Source: Allium sativum (taxonomy: Eukaryota; Streptophyta; Magnoliopsida; Asparagales; Amaryllidaceae). From it: 64,000 nt of DNA. The notes under the pieces were generated by a model that searched no databases, had not been told where the DNA came from, and worked only from the letters and a program-made list of their open reading frames with translations. Numbering within the stretch: position 1 is the first letter of the stretch; each line of letters begins with the position of its first letter. The translations under genes were made by a program, and so were the position numbers. Of this stretch, positions 56,417-64,000 are shown piece after piece. The stretch lies in assembly GCA_030737875.1 (NCBI GenBank), contig CM060912.1:461842310-461906309 (forward strand), given 5' to 3'.

Positions 56417-57881
56417 TTTTGAAAGTTCTTGATAAGCATAACTATTCATTACTTTTTATTTGCACAATGAGAGGTCTTTCAAAAATTAGGTTTAATGGTC
56501 ATAAATAAATAACTTCCTTGGAATAATCTTTCATCCTTTATATTACCGCTTAGTACTCTTATCTTTTCGAATGCTTCGCATTTTACAATGATTTTATCAG
56601 TTCAACTCTACCTAATTTTTAGTAAATAAATTTACTTTCTTCTCTCTTCTGGTTGAGTATGTCAATGACGTTTATTTTCAACTCTAAACTTTATAAGTTC
56701 GTTACATCAAGACCATGAAAATTCAAATTGAACCATTAGAATTGTTTAGTGCTTATTGCTTTAATTTTTTTTCCGTTAAAGCTATTATTTGCAAACATTT
56801 ACAATTAACCTTTTCATCTTTTGTCTTTGCTAAAACTCATATTTATTGTTTGTCTAACTGAAGAACTAATGAACATTTATAACCCCATTTTTTTTTCTGT
56901 TGAATTATTATATCATTCTAATCCATATACAAGAGGTTAATAATTCTTCAAAAATTTCCTCTTTCGAATAATTTTTGTAGTATGTCAAAAATTCATCTTG
57001 ATGGGTTTCTAAATATTCTTAGTTTTGTATTTTAATCTTCTGACACACTATTCTATGGAAGTATATTTTCTAAAATTTCTATATTCGTAGGCTTTACATT
57101 TCTTTGTCGATTAGGAAAACATGTTTATCCTTTTAGATTTTCCTACCACACCTATAATCTTTTCAACAAAGGTTGGTATCTTCATTTACGGAAGTATGTA
57201 TCTTGTCTTACCCCTTTTCTTCGTATCTTTTAATTTTTTTCCCCATCCCTATACATTCCTAATATATGTCCATTTAAATCATTTTAAATATTACTTATTC
57301 TTATGGACATTTTTAACATCTCTTCCAAACATTCGTACCTATAAATGGTCTTAATAAATCCATTTATGCTTTCCTTTCTAACTTTTTAACGTTCCTTTGA
57401 AAGCTTAGGCATTCATAGCTCTACTCTCGAAGTTTATGTCAATAATCAAAGATGTTTCTTAGCAAAACCGGGCATATTCTCAAATTGGTCCATATTAATT
57501 GTTCACCTAGTGGACACTTATTCAAATGTTTTCTTTGCCATGATTAGATAATTCATCTAATTAACTTCCATCTATCACTTACTGAATTAGGAGGTTCCAA
57601 TTCTTTCCATGCTCCAAATTCTATTACCATTCAATGCCCAGAGGTCTCTAAATTGACAAGGAGGTTGCTATATTACTATATGGCCTACAAAATATTTCTA
57701 GAATTTAATGCCAAACCTTTCCTAAAATGACCTACAGATGCCCTTTTCTAAAGATATGCGTACTTTAAAAAAATACTTATATTATAGTATTACTTTTGAA
57801 AATCCTTTTTCAAACTAACAAGTACGCCTCTCATACATAAATATTTTCCTGTAATCGGGTAACCTATGCACGGATACCAAA
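53185..57881 (-). mobile_element. Internal region of element B, no coding capacity (LARD-like)
   Basis: A polypurine tract ATTTTAAGGGGGGAGAA (53185-53201) marks one end, and a PBS TGGTATCCGTGC (57868-57879, two or three changes from TGGTATCAGAGC) marks the other. The 4.7 kb between them is AT-rich. I recognise no gag, protease, RT or integrase in any frame. The size and lack of coding fit a large retrotransposon derivative moved in trans, although extreme decay cannot be excluded. Confidence 0.55.
56368..56413. repeat. (AT)n microsatellite
   Basis: More than twenty TA repeats inside element B. Confidence 0.9.
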
Positions 57882-60004
57882 TGTAACGACCTTCCCGGAA
57901 TGGGCCTAAATTTCGACCCCAAAAAGGCAAATCGAACTAAACGGATCATCGATTCCTGTAAGGAAATGGTATAACAGATAATTAGAGCATGTTGTAACGA
58001 AATTAGAATCTCAAATAGTGGAAGGGAAAAAATATAGTAACTTAAAATAGATGTACCTTTAGTTTAAACCCATCATAAATATTAACTGCAATGAGTCTCA
58101 TGAAATAATAGGTACACCAGTATCAATTATCCCAATATAGTAATATTGCTATAATGCCTAATGCCTACCATCATTAGGCTCCATCATCATTCCATCCACC
58201 TAATAAATCGTTGGATATGTTAACCGAGGGGTTAGAACATAAAGTTCTGGTGACTAAAAATAATATTTGCTTAAAGATCATACCCTAAATTTGGTAGGTT
58301 ATATATATGTCAAGGCTTGTCTACGAAACACACAAGCACACACATAAATAAGAAGTTTCTAACCAATGAGGAGGATATTCGAGTCAATCACTTAAAACCA
58401 CCATTAGTGCATTTAGGATGAAGTCCCAACGAGGTGGGGATTCTCTGTCACTTGAGGCCTATATTGACTTATTTAATAAAAGTGAATTTTATGATCTCTT
58501 ATAACCTTGAGGCGGACCTTAGCCCCTTAAGACCCCATCCTAATACGTTAACGTTCTTAAGTCTATATCCACACAAGTAATATGAGAAGTAGTATTTCGC
58601 ATGTTACTACTTAAATGATATTACAGTAGAACACCTATGCCGCTTAAGACTTCCCTTAGATAGTTGGTGAGCATGTTATGGCCATATATCATATATAAAC
58701 TAGTCATGTCCCTAGATTGTCCCTTCCAACCTCCTAGAGTTAGTGGACATCCCCGTGATTACTACACTCTGTTACCATTATGACTAACTACTTTCAGAGA
58801 AGGAGGAATCATAGACTTACTTCAAATCTAACATGGGTGGGTCTCATGACTTTGGTACCTATCCAAGGAATAAACCTTTGGAAAAGATCCTAGACCTAAC
58901 CACTTAAGATCTAAACTAAATAAGAAGAAAGTCAACCAGTTAAGACCTTTCCAAGGCGTATTGAGCCTGCCTATTTCCACACATAATAGGTTTATATATA
59001 TACACACACACTAGACCTCTAACATTAAATTGTTTACCTGTAAATGCTAGATATGCTGGGAGGTTCCGAGCAGACTTCTACTGCTAGTGGGTTTAATATC
59101 GTGTTATAGTGCACTAAACTTGAATGTCCCATGGCACCCAGACCTCTCACATTAGCAGGACTATTTGTGGTTGCTGGATTTGTCGGTTGGTTCCGGGAAG
59201 AACTGTAGCATAAACGACGACTAACTCGTGTCTGTGTGTCATTATTTATTATATAGATAATCCATTATATACACACACAAGAATCATTATAAGGGGACCT
59301 TTCAAATTCTAACTACATTTATTACGTCATTATTATATTGAATTATGTTGATTACGCTATATAAATAGAATATTTAATACGTATAATAAACACTAGTTTT
59401 TGTATGAACGAAGAAACGTTTTACCGATGTAAATTGTCAATTTAATCTACATTCAAGGCATATAAGTTTAATTTTCCACATCAGATGCCTATATACATGG
59501 CATACGGGCATATGGGCATGAATAATGATAAATGTAATGGAAAAATACAACCTAACAACCAAAACTTGCATCCCTAGGCTTATTGGAATAATTCAAGTAA
59601 TGAATTAAGAACAAGGTGTAAATCATATACATGTATTTTTTATGGATACATATATACATAGACTATTGTTTAATCTAATTTACCCTCCTTACGTTGCTTA
59701 TAAAAACGTTGACATTTGATTTGTGTCAAATCTGAATATGTTCAAGTTATCCATTTAGAATGGGAACTCAAACCTATTCATATAATTAAACTAAATCAAA
59801 TCCAAACCTTTTTACATCACAAACTCTTTTTGGAAAAAGGTAAAATCAAATCAGACAAATGTAATCACCAAAGATGCTCTTCACCCGTGACTCAAATAAA
59901 TCCACAAACCCAACATTCATTGATAATTCTTGCAAAACATATAAAAATAAGAGGTCTAGGGGTTTTATAATATGATGTTGTCGTGAATCCAAATCTCCCT
60001 AGGC
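57882..60004 (-). mobile_element. 5' LTR of element B, truncated at its start
   Basis: It ends GGTCGTTACA (minus) next to the PBS. It includes the conserved block at about 59130-59200 (CCCAGACCTCTCACATTAGC on plus) also found in LTRs A and E. It lacks roughly the first kilobase, including the TATA box, and joins the gag of element A at about 60004. Combined with the 3' copy it implies a full LTR of about 3.1 kb. Confidence 0.65.
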
Positions 60005-60369
60005 TTGAAATCCATCCATGTCTCGACCGGCCTCTCGGCGTTAGTGACTTCCCACCAGTAGGAAGCTTCGTCTTTGAGCAACCATACCGCCAACTGTACC
60101 TTCTGCCTATCGTCCACCTCGAAGATAACGAATAGATCCTCAGTTTCTTTGAGCCAATTCCTCGCTTCTACGAATGATTCAGTTCCTTTGAAATCCTTTC
60201 CACCCATGGCCTTAAAATCTCTACAGATCTTTGAGAAAGCAATTGCACGAGGAGGGGGTGGGGGAGGGGGATCATTTGCTGGACCTGCGGCGGCGGTCCT
60301 AGCCTCAAGATATTGACGAAACCAACCGGGTACATGAACACCCTCTGGTATCTCAGATGCTTCAGACAT
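60005..60369 (-). pseudogene. Ty3/Gypsy gag N-terminus (element A), truncated
   Basis: From the ATG it reads MSEASEIPEGVHVPGWFRQY, with a run of eight prolines at residues 34-40. The retrotransposon gag core follows: FKAMGGKDFKGTESFVEARN, WLKETEDLF, LLKDEASYWWE. About 118 codons are left before the frame enters element B LTR sequence. It lies about 160 bp after the PBS, as expected for the gag start of a chromovirus. Confidence 0.85.
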
Positions 60370-60527
60370 GCTGAAACGAAAAAGGAAAGGTTCAATACAA
60401 AAAGGACTGAAAGAAAGATATATGGCTCTTGGGGATCATGTTTTTCAAAATAAGCTTTATTTTTGAAAATACTTCCTTTCAAAACCTTTTTGAAAACAGT
60501 TTTCAAAAACTTTACCCAATCTGGTAA

Positions 60528-60545
60528 CCTTTGGCTCTGATACCA
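60528..60545 (-). other. Primer-binding site of element A
   Basis: TGGTATCAGAGCCAAAGG on the minus strand directly follows the LTR end and is complementary to initiator tRNA-Met. Confidence 0.85.
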
Positions 60546-63500
60546 AGTGTAACACCCCACCTCCGTTAAGGTCACTCACAAAGGGAATGCCTTAACTTTG
60601 GTGGAGCATTTTTGTAAACAGAACAGAAACTTACAAGACAGATAAAACAGTACTTGCAAATTTTAACTTTATTACAACGGAAACAGAAATCAATATGGTT
60701 ACATCCTTTCCAATCTCAGAATTCAAGTACAAAATATCAGTCTTGTACAAAAGCCTTCAAAATGCATGGTTTAAAATCATAATCCTCATAGAAGAAGACA
60801 AGCCATACTTTAAGCACTTCAAGCAGAAGAAATCCGGATCTAGCTAGAGTATTCCCTCCTTAGGAAACCTGGGGGGGGGACAGAAGGAAAGAGGTGAAAC
60901 AACAAGGGTCAGACATAAAGTCTGGCAAGTCCAGTGACTTTCAGCATATGAACAGATAATAATAATATGACATGAACATAAAACTGGATGAGAGATAACT
61001 GTAATAGGTGTAGCAGATATAACAGAAGAACAGAATGACATAAACTATTGTTTTACACTTCTCTGCACTAATACTAGTAACCAAATTAGGTGTCGCCCTA
61101 ATGTCTAAACTGAAACAGGAACGGGTACAGAATAATTTAACAGAAACAGAATACCAATAATGGGCCTTTACTACCCGATCAGAAACAGACAGAAGCAGAA
61201 ACGGATTAATCCCTACGGAACAGAATGTAGAATTAGGTGTACACTAGTAATGGGCCTTTACCACCCGAACAGACGGTACCACGCAGAAACAGACGGGTGT
61301 TACCACCCAACAGAAACAGACGGTACCAACAGAAACAGACAGAACTAAGTGTACCCTAAAACCCTACCCCAAGCGACCGGCTCCCTAATACATAAATATC
61401 CTGTGTCGGCCCCACAGTAGGGTGTATCACTCCCTAAAGTGACAACCAATTGGCACAAACCTATTTACAGATGTCACGGCGTCTTACATCCTCAGAGGCA
61501 GACCGGGATCCATGCACGCACATGACCCGGTTGGAATGCACCATCAACACCCCTCGCCATTATCATAATGAACCACTTATAATTAGTTCAGTAAGCGTGC
61601 CTGGACCCTACCTACTGTTGGGTCAAAGTTTTGATACCAGAAAGGGTTACTGACTAATATGGGTCCCAAACAACAGATGACACAAGTAATTCCCCTCCTA
61701 ACCTTGTGTCCCCAGACTAACAGATTTTAGATTAACTTGTTTATAAGTTCAGACATACAGAATTCAGATTTACTAGTTTACAGATTAAGTTAACAAGTTT
61801 TCAGACTAACAGATCAGATGTACAGATTTTTCAGATTTGTCCAACTTTGTATTGGGCCTACAGATTCATGGACGGGTTTTCTACACCTATTAATCCAGTT
61901 GGTTTAACCCTATTTCCCCCAATACGTTTTAGACGTCATTCTTATCTTAGATTTGCATTAATTAATTATTAATGCCCAGACCTCTCACATTAGGTCGCTA
62001 GCTTGTGGCTGCTGGATGTGCCGGGCGGCTCCGGGCAGACTTCTGCCACAAGCCAGACCTAACCTCGTGTCTTAAGCAGGTTATGACTAACTTCTCAAAT
62101 TAGAACCTATTGTTTGCGGCCACTAGATGTGCCGGGCGGTTCCGGGCAGATTTACGTCGCAAACTCATTCTAACCTCGAGTTAGCCATATTCATCTTTGC
62201 GGCCAATTAATTAATTATTTACCGTTTATGCGCACGCCCAATATATATGCCAATTCAGATTATATCAATAACAGAATGATCACATCAACTCAACTGATAC
62301 AGCAGATAACAGATTTTAACAGATTGGGTGACTTAACAGATTTAACCGATTTAGCACTTAGATTTTGGCATATAACAGATTAGGCATCTCAACAGACAAA
62401 TTTAACAGACTAGGCATTTCCATTTAATTAGTAGTTTAGGCCATATAACAGAACTAACAGATTAGGCAACTTAACAAATCAGCAGGATAGGCATTTCAAT
62501 CGATTAAGCGGATTAGCAGAGCAGATAACAAATTTAGCAGATTTTGCATTTTCAATAGACTTAGCAGATGACAGATAACAAATTAGGCATATCTACAAAT
62601 TTAGTTTAGCAGATTTAGGCGATTCAATAAATTTAGCCTACACTTATATGCCAAATCATGGTCATAATTCATAATTCAACATAGGCTACAGATTTTTAGT
62701 TAAACATTGCATAGTACAGAAGAATCTCTAAAGACTCCAAATAATATGCCTAGACTTACATAAAACAAAGGTTAAGTAGATGATCATGGGTAGACCTAAC
62801 TCAATAGGTAAATTCCCAAATCATGGTATGAATTATGCCAAGTTATAGCCTTTATTGCTAATTATCCAAAATCCATATTTAGGCGTGTTCATATTTATAG
62901 TTATCCTATTTTAATATAGGTCCTTTATGCCTAAACAACATGTTCGTTTCAGCCCAAGTCATAATATGTCCAAGGATCTAGATCTAAGAAATGTCCTTTA
63001 GTTCAGATCTTAATATTCCAGATATTACAAGTCATATATTAACATATGATATTCCCAAACTGTCATATATGCACAGATCTAGATCTAGTTTACAACCTAT
63101 GTCCTTTATTCAATTCAGTCACAGATCAGTCCAATTTATGCCTTAGATTTATGTTCTAGGTTCCAAGTTCAACCTATGTTCTTTCCTTAAATCAGTCACA
63201 TATCGGTCATGCCCAATTTATGCACATTCATTTGATTGTCCCAAACATTTTAGCGTACGTTGATCTCTTATGAGATTGGCTCAGGCTCGTGGTAGCCTGG
63301 CTATAGAACAGAAAGAGGAAAGAGGTACATAATAAGATAAATCAAATCAGAACAGAACATATATAACCTCAGATTCAGGTTTAGAATTCATGTCACAATC
63401 AAAATTAATGTTTATAGTGGAGAATAACTGTACTTGCCTTGATTGGATTAAAGAAAGAACTTTTAGTTGTTGCAGAATTGTTGCAGAAGCTTTTATCTCA

Positions 63501-63644
63501 AATTTGAATTGAATTGCTTAGGTTGATGTTGATTATCTTCTAGTTTTGATTCCAGCAGAGTAGCGACGCCATTTTTTTTATTAGAACAGAGGCAGAGAAG
63601 AAGCCGAATAGAATTGTGTGTAGAGGAGGCTAGGTCTTAGGATG

Positions 63645-63652
63645 TATTTATA
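63645..63652 (-). promoter_or_regulatory. LTR TATA box (element A)
   Basis: TATAAATA on the minus strand is followed by CATCCTAAGACC. It lies just downstream of the U3 tandem repeats. Confidence 0.6.
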
Positions 63653-63769
63653 GGTGTAGTTAGTTGTTTTAGGCCTTTAGATAAACCCTAAAACAGATCA
63701 GAACCGTCAGAATTCGTCACAGACTCACCAAAACAGCCCAAAAACCCATCCAGGTGCACCCAGGCCGAC

Positions 63770-63935
63770 CTGGCTCGACCAGGGGGGTCGAATCCCAAGT
63801 CGACCCTGGGGTCGACTCCCAAGTCGACGCTGGGGTCGACTCCCAAGTCGACCCTAGGGTCGACTCCCAAGTCGACCTGGTCCCCTCCAGGTCGACTCCC
63901 AGGTCGACCCCCAGGTTGACCTGGTTTGGGCGTGA
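63770..63935. repeat. GTCGAC tandem array in U3 of element A
   Basis: Several imperfect copies of a ~24-bp unit containing GGGGTCGACTCCCAAGTCGA lie upstream of the TATA box. They keep both strands open and produce meaningless VD/GVDPRVD repeat ORFs. Related GTCGAC motifs appear at 1-40 in LTR E. Confidence 0.85.
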
Positions 63936-64000
63936 ATTTTCCCGCCTGGCTCGTTTTCTGCATTTTTGAAATCTGTTTCGTTTTTCTGATTTTTCGTGAA

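Larger units (their letters stand above)
60548..64000 (-). mobile_element. 5' LTR of Ty3/Gypsy element A, extends past window
   Basis: On the minus strand it ends GGTGGGGTGTTACA. The TATA box is at 63645-63652. The block at 61970-62170 carries two similar stretches (GCTGGATGTGCCGGGCGGCT and CTAGATGTGCCGGGCGGTTC on plus). It belongs to the same family as LTR E at the left edge. The U3 part has a GTCGAC tandem array. It is at least 3.45 kb long. Confidence 0.8.

Noticed and set aside
63770..63935. CRISPR-like regular repeats
   Set aside because: The units are contiguous imperfect tandem copies without unique spacers, in a plant LTR.
63688..63969. Repeat-rich ORFs with VDLGVDP motifs
   Set aside because: They are translations of the GTCGAC tandem array in the LTR.
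1..64000. LTRs E and A as the two ends of one giant element
   Set aside because: They are the same family but in opposite orientation, so they cannot be the LTR pair of one insertion.

Overview
The window looks like a repeat-dominated stretch of a flowering-plant (eudicot) nuclear genome. It is AT-rich and consists almost entirely of nested transposable elements of four superfamilies plus a block of degraded organelle DNA. No intact ordinary host gene was found. A plastid matK fragment has an ending typical of Caryophyllales ([22 protein letters not shown]), so I tentatively suggest that order. This rests on memory, not on a search.

Layout, left to right. (a) 1-7019: plus-strand Ty3/Gypsy chromovirus LTRs with a decayed integrase/chromodomain remnant between them, then a Copia RNase H remnant. 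(b) 7020-10670: AT-rich, with a small 9-bp-TSD foldback element at 8598-8747. (c) 10671-20709: a three-layer nest. An inverted-repeat element is split by a 9.6-kb minus-strand Copia element (TSD AAGTT), which is split by a 4.5-kb CACTA element (TSD AAC). (d) 20710-25756: intergenic DNA with a cluster of foldback elements and a hAT-type MITE (TSD GGTATCAT). (e) 25757-28088: a plus-strand Copia-like retroelement whose 499-codon ORF fuses gag, an auxilin-like coiled region, a piece of mitochondrial chaperonin CPN60 and an RNase H tail. It is followed by a second copy of a segment seen at 22.9-23.4 kb.

(f) 29744-41365: an 11.6-kb CACTA element (TSD TTT). It carries intron-bearing fragments of the DNA-repair gene KU80, a nearly intact young Copia element (32019-38005, TSD CATAT) inserted inside a KU80 exon, and a hAT MITE (38708-39328). 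(g) 41366-49795: a scrambled mosaic of plastid fragments (ndhC, rpl16, rps4, ycf4, trnG, rpl20, clpP, ndhD, psaB, rrn23, trnI, matK, trnfM, rps14, rps11) with at least one mitochondrial piece (matR). The stops that interrupt rps4, rpl20 and rps14 are all CGA to TGA, which fits decay of methylated CpG in the nucleus. (h) 49796-64000: overlapping remnants of at least three long-LTR Gypsy elements, one on plus and two on minus, including a coding-poor element with PBS and PPT but no gag-pol.

The genes do not work together as a pathway. The window records successive insertions. Its most notable contents are two independent captures of host gene sequence: one by a retroelement (spliced, so via RNA) and one by a DNA transposon (introns kept, so via DNA).
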